Source: DASXMX01 sp036794395 (GTDB taxonomy: Bacteria; Planctomycetota; Phycisphaerae; Tepidisphaerales; Tepidisphaeraceae). Taken from it: a stretch of DNA of 45,939 bases. The stretch is from NCBI GenBank assembly GCA_036794395.1, contig DAIRGS010000013.1:1-45939 (forward strand). Direction: 5' to 3'. Both the position numbers and the translations under genes were made by a program. The notes beneath the pieces were generated by a model that saw only the letters and a list, made by a program, of their open reading frames with translations, was not told where the DNA came from and ran no database searches. Positions 17,766-25,996 of the stretch are shown here, in pieces (position 1 is the stretch's first letter; every line of letters starts with the position of its first letter).

Positions 17766-18815
17766 ATGGATCTTTCGGAGCGAATCGCCCAGGCCGTCAC
17801 CCAAGTTCCGCCGGAACTCAAGCAACTGCTCGATGCCGAAATCGCCGCGGGTAACCGGCTGGTGGACATTGAGGTGGGGCGGGGGGAATGCGAGGGCAAG
17901 ACTGTTCTTGTCCTCACTCACCCGTTCCGAACCGACCCGGCCAATGCGCCGCCGGGCGTGTCATATCGCGAGATCAAAGACCGCGAACCGCTGATTTTCG
18001 AGTTTTACACTGCCGATGAACGTCTCACCCTGATCACCGCCAAATTCAAGCCCATGGTTCTGCAAAAAGTTCAGGGCCCGCCCAATCCAACTGAGGAACA
18101 TATCAAGCGAATGGAAGCAATCGCCAAGCGCGACGAGGCTGCCGCCGCGGCGCGCAAGGCACAGGCAAACGAGCCGCCCAAGCCAATTCGGGATCCTAAT
18201 CTTGCCGATGCGGGCAACCGGTTTATCGCCAGCATGACCATGACTTTCGAAATGTGGCACGATGGCCTTGGATACGACCTGGCCGCCCTCGATCAACTGA
18301 CGCCTCACGAACGCGATGCCATCGAAACCGTCCTGATCAATCATCACCCGCGCGACTGGCGCGACATCGAGGCGCTGGCTCGCATTGATTCGCCGCGCGC
18401 CCGCGCCGCCGTCGAGGCGGGGCTCAAAAGCGTTGACGCCAAAGTCCGCCGTGAGGCCATGCATCACGCCGGCGAAAAGGTCGACCCGGCAGACCGCGAG
18501 CGATTGCTGATCGAGACCCTGCAAAACAAAGGCTTGTACGATGGCCTCTCCCAAGCCATTGATGAAGTGCCCGAATTCCATCCACCGGCGGTGATCGAAA
18601 CGCTTTTCAAAGGCGCTCTCAATGGCGATGGCGAAGCCGCCGTGCATTTTGCGGCGTTGCTGTACTTCCTGCACGGCAAAGCCAAGGAGCCGTTCGACTG
18701 GGACCATAGGGCGTTCTTCCTCCGCTTCAACACCACCGACCGCAACGAGCGACGAGCGGCTTTCAAAGAGCTTTGCGAAACGGTCGGCGTCGATGTGGCC
18801 AAGTATATGAGGTAA
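17766..18815 (+). CDS. HEAT-like helical-repeat protein of unknown function
   Basis: A 349-residue cytoplasmic protein with no signal peptide or membrane segment. Residues 1-105 form a mixed alpha/beta domain (VDIEVGRGECEGKTVLVLTH). A charged linker rich in Glu, Ala and Lys spans about 108-145. From about 190 on, helical pairs resembling HEAT/PBS repeats occur (ALARIDSPRARAAVEAGLK, VRREAMHHAGE). Such repeats usually mediate protein contacts. The next gene starts 6 bases after the stop, so the two form an operon. AAAGGAAC about 9 bases before the ATG may serve as the ribosome-binding site. No specific function is claimed. Confidence 0.7.
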   Translation: MDLSERIAQAVTQVPPELKQLLDAEIAAGNRLVDIEVGRGECEGKTVLVLTHPFRTDPANAPPGVSYREIKDREPLIFEFYTADERLTLITAKFKPMVLQKVQGPPNPTEEHIKRMEAIAKRDEAAAAARKAQANEPPKPIRDPNLADAGNRFIASMTMTFEMWHDGLGYDLAALDQLTPHERDAIETVLINHHPRDWRDIEALARIDSPRARAAVEAGLKSVDAKVRREAMHHAGEKVDPADRERLLIETLQNKGLYDGLSQAIDEVPEFHPPAVIETLFKGALNGDGEAAVHFAALLYFLHGKAKEPFDWDHRAFFLRFNTTDRNERRAAFKELCETVGVDVAKYMR

Positions 18816-18821
18816 CGACCC

Positions 18822-19520
18822 GTGGCCATCGCAAGCGGTATTTTGCTGGCAAGCTACATCATCGCCATTGTTCTGGTGATCAATTGGCCGACCCGTCGCC
18901 GCCATCCAGAGGATGGGCAAGCGGTCGGCTGCCTGCTACTGGTCGCTCTGGGCTGCGCTGGAGTGGGCGTCGTCCTTGCCGCGGCGGTTTACTTCCACCT
19001 GCGCTGGCTGGTCTACATCATCTTCGCGATCACGGCCTACCCCGCTCTATACACCCTCCCGCAATTTGCCTGGCGGGGATATAAAAACCTCAAGACAAAG
19101 CGCGCCGCCAAAGGCCGGCGCATCACCCATGAAGAAATGACCACCCGCCTGGCCGGCTTCACGTATGTCATCCACCGCGATTACCTTGATCCCAAACGTG
19201 AATACGATGACCTGAAGTATTACCACCCCGATGGCCGCCTGACCTGCTATGAACAGGAAGGCGACTCGATCAAGCGCCTTCCCGTGGCCGCCGAGTGGAA
19301 AGTCACCCGCGGCCTCCTCAAAACCCGCAACGAACATCACCCCGGCAACAAAAACGCCTACACGCTCTGGGAAACCCCCGAAGGCCAGATCGCCTACTAC
19401 ATCCACGCCCCATTTTCCCGAGTCAATCGCAGATTGTCGGGAAGCACGATTGCGGTTCGGGAAGGGGAGCCCGTGGAAACTCCGCTACAATCGCTCGCTC
19501 CACCTCAAAGGGCTCCGTAG
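18822..19520 (+). CDS. inner-membrane protein of unknown function
   Basis: A 232-residue protein with three N-terminal membrane segments (about residues 4-22, 34-57 and 60-80). A soluble, charged C-terminal domain follows, probably cytoplasmic by the positive-inside rule (KNLKTKRAAKGRR after the third segment). The soluble part (residues 100-210) has several Tyr/His-rich strands and no motif I recognise. The GTG start at 18822 is 6 bases after the previous stop, and the GAGG near 18809 lies inside the end of the upstream gene, so translation is probably coupled. It likely works with the HEAT-like protein. Confidence 0.65.
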   Translation: MAIASGILLASYIIAIVLVINWPTRRRHPEDGQAVGCLLLVALGCAGVGVVLAAAVYFHLRWLVYIIFAITAYPALYTLPQFAWRGYKNLKTKRAAKGRRITHEEMTTRLAGFTYVIHRDYLDPKREYDDLKYYHPDGRLTCYEQEGDSIKRLPVAAEWKVTRGLLKTRNEHHPGNKNAYTLWETPEGQIAYYIHAPFSRVNRRLSGSTIAVREGEPVETPLQSLAPPQRAP

Positions 19521-19555
19521 CCATCCTTCAAGAATCTCGCGGTATTGCTTTCGTG

Positions 19556-19626
19556 TCGCCGCGACTCGAAGAGGAGCGCTTTCTCTGTTTCGATGCAGGA
19601 AAACGCGCCTCTTCGAGTCGCGGCGA
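19556..19626. terminator. long perfect hairpin between convergent genes
   Basis: A 19-bp perfect inverted repeat, TCGCCGCGACTCGAAGAGG (19556-19574) with its complement at 19608-19626. Pairing continues inward for about eight more base pairs with interruptions. It lies between genes that end at 19520 (+) and 19717 (-). It could terminate transcription both ways or be another palindromic repeat element; no second copy was seen in the window. Confidence 0.55.
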
Positions 19627-19716
19627 AACGTTTGTGCGATCTGCGGGGGCGAGATGCTGAAGCTAAGCAGATCGCTCACAACTGGAGCCACGGCCTAATT
19701 CCTTGATCCAGGAATA

Positions 19717-22700
19717 TCAGCGCCGTCTTGCATGTTTATCGCGATGCTCGCGATTCTTCGAACCGTATTCGTCCACTGGAGGTGAAACGTTGCGGGCAAC
19801 TGAAACCGGAAGTTGCGCTGATGCCGCACCGTGAGTCGTGGCGGCGGTTTGATTGATCGCACTCTTCGCGGATGGAGTCGGAACTACCGCAGGTTTCACC
19901 GATACCAGCGGAGGCGCAAGGTCCTGTTGAACTGCATTAGGCGGCGCAGCGATTGTACCCGCCGAAAGTGGTGGGGTGGTCAAGCCAGCGGCAGTCGACG
20001 AACTGGCTGACGGATCCGCAGTTGGTGCGATTAATGCGGAATTCCCCGCCGCGGCGGCAGCCGTCGCCACCGCGTTCCAGTTGCGCGCCATCATCAGTGC
20101 GTCGTTCACATCGACCGTCGAGTTGTAATCAAAATTGCCCTGATCCCACGCCGGGGAATTTGCGGCGTTCCAATGGGCCTGCAAAATTGCCGCGTCTTTA
20201 AGGTCGACGACGCCATCGAGGTTCGCATCGCCGGTGACGGTAAATCGGACTTCAAAGGTGTTTGCCGGCTGTCCGGTTGCGGCGTTGTCGATTGAATCGG
20301 CAAATCCGATGGAGTACTTGCCAGGCGGGCCGGATGCGACGGCGGAAGAAACGATCGATATGGAGTTGCTGAAACCAAGTCCATTCCACGCGCCACGGGC
20401 AAAGCCGTTTTGCAGGTAATTTCGGATGGTCGTGCTTGGATCGTCCGAAGTGCCAGTGTACGGGAAATAAACTGTACTTCTTCCGATATCGATCACACCT
20501 CCGCCATTAAAGACGTATCGATTCCGACTCTGGAGTTCAAAGGTGCCTTGCAACCGGAGCGTTTTGGGAAGCATCTGTCCGTTTGAGTCATCAAAATAAA
20601 TTGTCGTAAGCGTGGGATTGCCGACGACTGTAATCGGGTTGGGATCAATTAATGCGAATTGCCCCGAATTCCCGCCGAATGTCCAATTGACATGTTGATG
20701 GTCGGCATCGCCGACCAATATCAACCCGCTCTGCCCGTCAGGCGAGACCAGCGGGCCAATCGGAATCGCGAGGGCAGAGATTTCATTCGACGACACACTT
20801 GGTCCCGACGCATCGGCAGCAGCAACGCGGTAGTAATAAGTAACGCCGTCGAGTGTGGTGGCATCAAGATAAGAATTGCCAGTCAGTGAAGCGATGGGCG
20901 TGGCATCCTCGCCGCCCGGCGACGTGCCTCGATACACCGCGAACGGCCCGTTCGATCCGTTGGTCGTCCAACTTAGCGAGATCTGGTCTGGGCCGGGGGC
21001 GGCCGTAAGAGCGGGCGGCGCGGTTTGTATGCTTTGCGCCTCGTATGCCCCCAGGTCAACAGAGCTATACGCGACCCGTGTCCGACCCCGCTGATCGGTA
21101 GTGAGCTGCTGGCCACTTGGATCAATTGCCAGCGCGATGGAGCCGGTGTTCAGTTCCAATGCTCCCGGCAGTAGAGCCATCGTTTGAGTCGGACCGCCGT
21201 AATCACCCAGCGGGGCGAGAAAAGTCTGGGGAACGCCGACCATATTGTAATCGACGCTGTTGACCAATCCGCCTGAACCGCCGGTGCCGATGAAGTTAAA
21301 CGAGCCGATCACCGACCCCAAAATGTCCCCGGCGGTGGGCGTATGAAAAAAGGAATCGGTCTTTGTATTTCCGGCGACGATCGAGTTGTAGAGGACGACG
21401 CTTCCAGCGGTGGTGGAGATTCCCCCGCCTCCCGCCGATGCAAAATTGCCGGCAACGGTGCTGTTTCGTAACGTCAGAACGCCCGTGTTGGTAATCCCTC
21501 CGCCGGTGTCAGTGGTCGTGTTCTGTGCGACAGTGCAGTTGATCAACTTGAGCGTGCCGCTGTTGGAGATTCCGGTGGATGAATTGTTTGAGATGGTGCA
21601 TCCAACGAGGTTCAACGTTCCGGAATTCACCAGCGCCGCGATAGATCCACGAGTTGGCGGGCCGCCATTCCCATCGAACGTCGATGCACTCACTGTCGAA
21701 TTGCCCGAGACTGCCAGTGCCCCGACGCTTCCTCCGTTCCCAGAAAAGATGCATGATGCAATCGTTGCATCCCCGAAAAACTGGATGCCCGCGGCACCCT
21801 CGAATGAAACGTTTCCGAAGAAGTTGCTGTTTGTGAGAATCAAAGTTCCCGCACCGGAAATACCCGCACCTCCGCCGCCGAACTGGCGAATCGTCGTATT
21901 GTTCTGGAATGTCGTTCTGTCAATGGTGGCAATCGCGGGAGTGGCTTGATTGTTTGTCAGGTTGTAAACAGCCCCGCCATCGCTCGCGGAATTGCCTGAA
22001 AAAACTGTTCGCGAAATGTTGAGCGTGCCGAAGTTTGCGATTCCGGCGCCGGTCGTGCCGGTATTATTCAAGAACGAACTATTGTTGATGTTAAGTGTCC
22101 CAAAATTGCAAATGCCGCCGCCATATTGGGCGTTGCTTTGCGACACCGTGACGTTGGAGAGCGTCAATGACGCGCCAGTGTCTACATAGACTGCGCCGCC
22201 GAAGCGATCGACGGTGTTATTTCCCTGTGTAATGTTAATTCCGGAGAAGGTGGGCGAGGCGTTGTTGTCGATCACAAATACGTGGCCGGTCTGATTGCCG
22301 CTAACGGAAATGATCCCCGCGCCCAGTCCCTGGAGATTAAACGAAGTAGTCACTTCCAGCGGTGAATTCAACGTGATGACATGGAGACTCTGACTTAAGA
22401 CCGGGGTGTTTGGGAAAACGATTGTATCGCCGCTCTGGGCGGACTGGATCGCGCGGCGGAGTGTTCCGTCGGCCGCAGGATCGTCGGTGAAATTGGTAAC
22501 GGCGAAGATCTGGCTGAAAACCAACCGTGGCTCGAGGGGCTCGGCCAAGTGGAAACGGACAATGTTTTTGGCGAAGCCGATTTTTCGGCGACGCGACAAA
22601 AGCAATGCGACGATGCCAAATCCGAGCAAGCTGCCCGGCTCAGGAAGCGGACCAGCCGCTGGCAGCGCCGCCGCTTCAACCACAATATCTTGATTGAAAC

Positions 22701-23460
22701 TCGATGGTGTAAGTTGTACCGCGTTGAACGGGCCGGCGCCCCCATTCGTGGAAACACTCACGCCGAATATCGCAGTGTTGGACGGCCGGATTGGATCGAC
22801 GCTCCCGTACAACCAGCTTAGATCGATCGACGAGACTGGGTGGACCGCCGGGTTCGGGAAGATGACCGTCTGAATTGCAATCTGCAGCCCGGATGCTTCA
22901 AACGTACCGGGATCGGCATGCGTCCCATTGTTGAAGTCATGCGGGTTTATGTCGACCCGTCCCGAGGTGTTGAAGACATTGGGCCGACTGTGGAACCAGT
23001 CATCCTGGAAGAAAAAGTTTTGCGTAAAATCCGGCGTGCCATCGGCAAAGTGTGTGACCGTATTCAAATAAGCCGGGCCGAATCCGGTGTCCGTCGTTAA
23101 CCAGAACGCGTTGGCGGGAGTGGGCGTGCTGAAAGTGAGCGTGCCCGCCGGGTGCAGTCCGTTAAGTAGCAGGGCGTTATTGGCGGCGTAATCCTGCATC
23201 AGGAAGGTGCCGGAAGGCCCTTGCGTTCCCTGCGAGCCGGTCAGTGCCGCGGTTATGCCTGGGTGCGGCATCCCGATGGTTGGCTCGGCCGGATTGAAAC
23301 CTCGCTCATACCATGCGTAATAGCCGTCCATTGTCGCCGAGACATAATTCTTAACGTTGGCGCCGAGAATCGATTGCCCCTGGGCCTGCGCTTTTTGGGT
23401 AGCAGTTGATGCAATGGCGCATAATAACACTGCCGTAAAACAAAACTGCCGGTTGGCCAT
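19717..23460 (-). CDS. fusion: PEP-CTERM protein joined to a LEPR-XLL beta-helix dockerin protein
   Basis: A single 1,247-residue frame holding what look like two proteins. Residues 1-293 are a complete PEP-CTERM protein: signal peptide (cleavage near AQAQG), a beta-rich domain, then PLPEPGS (271-277), a hydrophobic segment and the basic SRRRK. Sixteen residues later, at 309-316, comes LEPRLVFS, the LEPR-XLL signature that normally sits at an N-terminus. After it come a beta-helix with choice-of-anchor-Q features (GTLRRAIQSAQSGDTIVF; DQRGRTRVAYSSVDLGAYEA), an FnIII domain, a module shared with the giant protein, a type I dockerin (1077-1131) and a Pro/Ala/Ser/Thr-rich tail ending KHARRR. There is no stop, and only a TTG as possible internal start, between the halves. 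The ATG at 23460 has AGGGA upstream. Confidence 0.85.
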   Translation of the reverse strand: MANRQFCFTAVLLCAIASTATQKAQAQGQSILGANVKNYVSATMDGYYAWYERGFNPAEPTIGMPHPGITAALTGSQGTQGPSGTFLMQDYAANNALLLNGLHPAGTLTFSTPTPANAFWLTTDTGFGPAYLNTVTHFADGTPDFTQNFFFQDDWFHSRPNVFNTSGRVDINPHDFNNGTHADPGTFEASGLQIAIQTVIFPNPAVHPVSSIDLSWLYGSVDPIRPSNTAIFGVSVSTNGGAGPFNAVQLTPSSFNQDIVVEAAALPAAGPLPEPGSLLGFGIVALLLSRRRKIGFAKNIVRFHLAEPLEPRLVFSQIFAVTNFTDDPAADGTLRRAIQSAQSGDTIVFPNTPVLSQSLHVITLNSPLEVTTSFNLQGLGAGIISVSGNQTGHVFVIDNNASPTFSGINITQGNNTVDRFGGAVYVDTGASLTLSNVTVSQSNAQYGGGICNFGTLNINNSSFLNNTGTTGAGIANFGTLNISRTVFSGNSASDGGAVYNLTNNQATPAIATIDRTTFQNNTTIRQFGGGGAGISGAGTLILTNSNFFGNVSFEGAAGIQFFGDATIASCIFSGNGGSVGALAVSGNSTVSASTFDGNGGPPTRGSIAALVNSGTLNLVGCTISNNSSTGISNSGTLKLINCTVAQNTTTDTGGGITNTGVLTLRNSTVAGNFASAGGGGISTTAGSVVLYNSIVAGNTKTDSFFHTPTAGDILGSVIGSFNFIGTGGSGGLVNSVDYNMVGVPQTFLAPLGDYGGPTQTMALLPGALELNTGSIALAIDPSGQQLTTDQRGRTRVAYSSVDLGAYEAQSIQTAPPALTAAPGPDQISLSWTTNGSNGPFAVYRGTSPGGEDATPIASLTGNSYLDATTLDGVTYYYRVAAADASGPSVSSNEISALAIPIGPLVSPDGQSGLILVGDADHQHVNWTFGGNSGQFALIDPNPITVVGNPTLTTIYFDDSNGQMLPKTLRLQGTFELQSRNRYVFNGGGVIDIGRSTVYFPYTGTSDDPSTTIRNYLQNGFARGAWNGLGFSNSISIVSSAVASGPPGKYSIGFADSIDNAATGQPANTFEVRFTVTGDANLDGVVDLKDAAILQAHWNAANSPAWDQGNFDYNSTVDVNDALMMARNWNAVATAAAAAGNSALIAPTADPSASSSTAAGLTTPPLSAGTIAAPPNAVQQDLAPPLVSVKPAVVPTPSAKSAINQTAATTHGAASAQLPVSVARNVSPPVDEYGSKNREHRDKHARRR

Positions 23461-23649
23461 TGGGGCTTCCCTTTTGAGTTGTTGTATCAGAGCCCATATT
23501 TTAACCAGGATAATGACTCGTTGGAAGACAGATTTTCAAGCCGAATGCGGGTGAGACCCGTGCATGGGGCTTGCAGCGGTCAAATCGCGGTATTCAATGC
23601 TTCAAATAAATTCGAAATGAGGAATCGATACTGGCAAACCGCCCTCAAT

Positions 23650-24285
23650 TCATCGGAGAGCGCCGATATGATCACTTTGTTCTCGCTGAATCATCTCCAC
23701 CCCCGCCAGCTTCGTGTGCACCTTCGCGATCCCAACATGGCAGGACTCGGCGATTCCCTGGCGCTCGAGATAGTGCTGATGGAATGACTCGGCGGGATAG
23801 AATGTGTGGGCCGGCTCAAGCCGCGTGGCGATGGGGCGGGGGAATACGCCGGATTCTTCGACCTCTTTCAGCGATGCACGGGCGATCTGCTCCTGATGCG
23901 GATTGTGGAAGAAGATGGCTGAGTAGTGGGGGGCCTGATCCAGATCGGCACCAAGATCGATCGTCGGATCGTGGCACGTCCAGAATGCGTCGAGCAGCTC
24001 GGCGTAACTCACCTTGGCCGGATCGAATGTAACCAGCACCGCCTCGACGTGCCCGCTGTTTCCGCCGTACACGTCGCGGTAAGTCGGATTGATCGTATGC
24101 CCGCCCGTATATCCCGCGGTGGTTGCAACCACTCCTGGGATTTTTCTAAACGCCGCTTCAACGCCCCAGAAACATCCCGCCGCGAATGTCGCGCTTTCCA
24201 GTGGGCGGGGCACCGGGGGCGCTTCCGCCGGAGGTGAAATCACCAGAGAGAGCGACGCGAAAATCAGCAACGGAATGAATCTCAT
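23650..24285 (-). CDS. msrA: exported peptide methionine sulfoxide reductase A
   Basis: A 211-residue enzyme that reduces methionine-S-sulfoxide in proteins. FAAGCFWGVEAAF carries the catalytic C38. TAGYTGG, NPTYRDVYGG, SGHVEAV and the C-terminal FYPAESFHQHY are standard MsrA motifs. A signal peptide (MRFIPLLIFASLSLVIS) places it in the periplasm, where it could repair exported proteins. Two deviations stand out: the usual V-C-S-G is V-Y-G-G, and the usual G-x-Q-Y-R-S is A-P-H-Y-S-A. C104 and C182 are the only other cysteines visible in the mature part and may act in recycling. No strong ribosome-binding site precedes the ATG. The gap to the next gene downstream (23461-23649) shows nothing recognisable. 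Confidence 0.9.
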   Translation of the reverse strand: MRFIPLLIFASLSLVISPPAEAPPVPRPLESATFAAGCFWGVEAAFRKIPGVVATTAGYTGGHTINPTYRDVYGGNSGHVEAVLVTFDPAKVSYAELLDAFWTCHDPTIDLGADLDQAPHYSAIFFHNPHQEQIARASLKEVEESGVFPRPIATRLEPAHTFYPAESFHQHYLERQGIAESCHVGIAKVHTKLAGVEMIQREQSDHIGALR

Positions 24286-24352
24286 GCTGAGGTCAATGGA
24301 TTAAACTCTCAGGGTATTGCATCTGATTATAGCCCCCTCGATTGCCTGGTAA

Positions 24353-24479
24353 CCCCCCACGCCGGGGCAAAGTCGCAGCGGTACTCCGCGGAGCGCCGCC
24401 CCGGATTCTCCAGGCGCGAATTTCAGCGCTCGGAGAATCCGGGGTGGCGCGGGGTACCGCTATACCCCGGCGTGGGGCC
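24353..24479. repeat. 127-bp palindromic element, copy 2 of the 5028-5094 family
   Basis: Left arm (24353-24411, containing CCCCACGCCGGGG and CCCCGGATTCTCC) and right arm (24430-24479, containing GGAGAATCCGGGG and CCCCGGCGTGGGG) are imperfect inverted repeats. The right half matches 5028-5094, with 39 identical bases in the core. It fills the gap between the msrA gene and the pseudopilin gene upstream of it. Confidence 0.8.
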
Positions 24480-24510
24480 GTTTTTCCTGATCTCGGTTTC
24501 TAAAACTTGG

Positions 24511-25953
24511 CTAATCCGGCGTCACTGCATCGTGATCCTGCATTAGCTTCGGGTGAAACGTCATGTTGACTGGATCGTAGCGCGAGAACAGCGCGACGTG
24601 TCCATCATCAAAGAGCACGTTGTTCCCGCCCAGATGCATGTAGAAGCCGCCCGTCCAGGGCCAGAGAAGAGCGCCTGCGGCGCCGAAGTCGTCGGGGTCG
24701 GAGTCGTCTTGTTTCGGGTCGGACGGGTAGAGGCCCATGTTGGTCTTGTCGCCGCTCAGGACAAACAGGCCGCTACGGGTGATGTCCGTGAGTTTCATCG
24801 CGCTGCGTCCGCTTCGCCCGGACCATTGCGATTCCAGAAAATAGTTTCTGTACTTCTGGGCGCGCGGAAAAGACGGGCAGTTGTAAACGGGCGAATCCGG
24901 GTTACCCAGGTATGGGATCATCTCGACGGTCCATGCCGGGCCGTAGTTGTCGCCGGGGCTACCGACCGGCCACGTGTGCCAGTCCGACCATTCCGGTAGC
25001 CAGTTGTGATTGTTGGATGCGTAGCTATGCAACGCCTCGCCAACCTGGTTGAGCTGCGCCGCGCATTTAACCGTTTGGGCATGAAGGCGCGCGAGACGAA
25101 TAGAGGGCATGAGAAATGAAATGAGCAACGCGATAATTCCAATGACGATGATCAGTTCAACGAGTGAAAAGCCATGCGGCCCGTGCTTTTCGACAGGATA
25201 GAATTCACCACCGAAATCCTTCTTCTGTTGCTCACTTTCGAACTGCGCCGGCACGTACGGGCCGTTCTCCAGCATACGCACTGCCTCGTGTGGCGCGGAT
25301 TGGGCCTCGGATGAGGTGCTCAAAGCCTCCTCAAGTTCCTCGTCCAATTCGTGAATATGCGCTTCGGCATCGCCATGCGAAACACCGGTCAATTTAGCGC
25401 TCAGATCATGATGGAAGCGATCCAAGCCATAGTCCGGCTCATTTGCCGCCGGGCCCCTGGTCAGCCTAAGCCACGCCGGCCAAAGCCCGCCCATCACCGC
25501 GGCTCCCAGCAAAGCGTAAAAGCACAGCGTCGCGGGGACTGTGTCCCACCACGCATTGGAGGGCCGCAGCGCCGGGTTGAATGCCGCCTGCTCGTGAAGG
25601 AATTCCGACACTGAATAGTTTAGTTGTGACGGCTTCATTCCGATCGGCGCGAAGGGCCGCGGCGCGGCAAAGAGATATTGCTGATAGGAATTGGTCTCGC
25701 GATCCAGCGCGCTGAGCGTAACGATGTCGATTCCGCTCACCGTCTTTGACGGTCGAATCGAAAGATCTTTGACATAAGGCCTGTCGTCGAATGCCGGATT
25801 CTTGATCGCCTGTTCGAACAACCTCTGGCTGATGTATCCCGGCCCGCCAAGGGTTGGCTCTTCGCCGGATAAAACCCGGCTCGCTCCGACGAGCAACCCC
25901 ACAACCATCCCGATGACCAACCAATGCCAAACTTTAAGTGATCGATACCACAT
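24511..25953 (-). CDS. membrane protein fused to an H-X9-DG pseudopilin
   Basis: A 480-residue protein. Residues 1-258 form a two-pass membrane protein (segments about 8-25 and 140-162) with an acidic cytoplasmic region (DEELEEA). Then comes an internal type IV prepilin signal: G261 followed by FSLVELIIVIGIIALLISF, with Glu at mature position 5, as required for prepilin peptidase. The head domain ends with the planctomycete H-X9-DG motif (H440...DG at 450-451). Cleavage would release the pseudopilin and leave an intact membrane protein. The ATG at 25953 has TAGGT upstream and lies 43 bases after the stop of the sigma-factor gene, so they form an operon. A longer in-frame start at 26028 would overlap that gene and is rejected. 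Confidence 0.85.
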   Translation of the reverse strand: MWYRSLKVWHWLVIGMVVGLLVGASRVLSGEEPTLGGPGYISQRLFEQAIKNPAFDDRPYVKDLSIRPSKTVSGIDIVTLSALDRETNSYQQYLFAAPRPFAPIGMKPSQLNYSVSEFLHEQAAFNPALRPSNAWWDTVPATLCFYALLGAAVMGGLWPAWLRLTRGPAANEPDYGLDRFHHDLSAKLTGVSHGDAEAHIHELDEELEEALSTSSEAQSAPHEAVRMLENGPYVPAQFESEQQKKDFGGEFYPVEKHGPHGFSLVELIIVIGIIALLISFLMPSIRLARLHAQTVKCAAQLNQVGEALHSYASNNHNWLPEWSDWHTWPVGSPGDNYGPAWTVEMIPYLGNPDSPVYNCPSFPRAQKYRNYFLESQWSGRSGRSAMKLTDITRSGLFVLSGDKTNMGLYPSDPKQDDSDPDDFGAAGALLWPWTGGFYMHLGGNNVLFDDGHVALFSRYDPVNMTFHPKLMQDHDAVTPD

Positions 25954-25996
25954 GTGATGACCTACCGAGGCCGATGACCGACCCCGCAAAAAGTCC

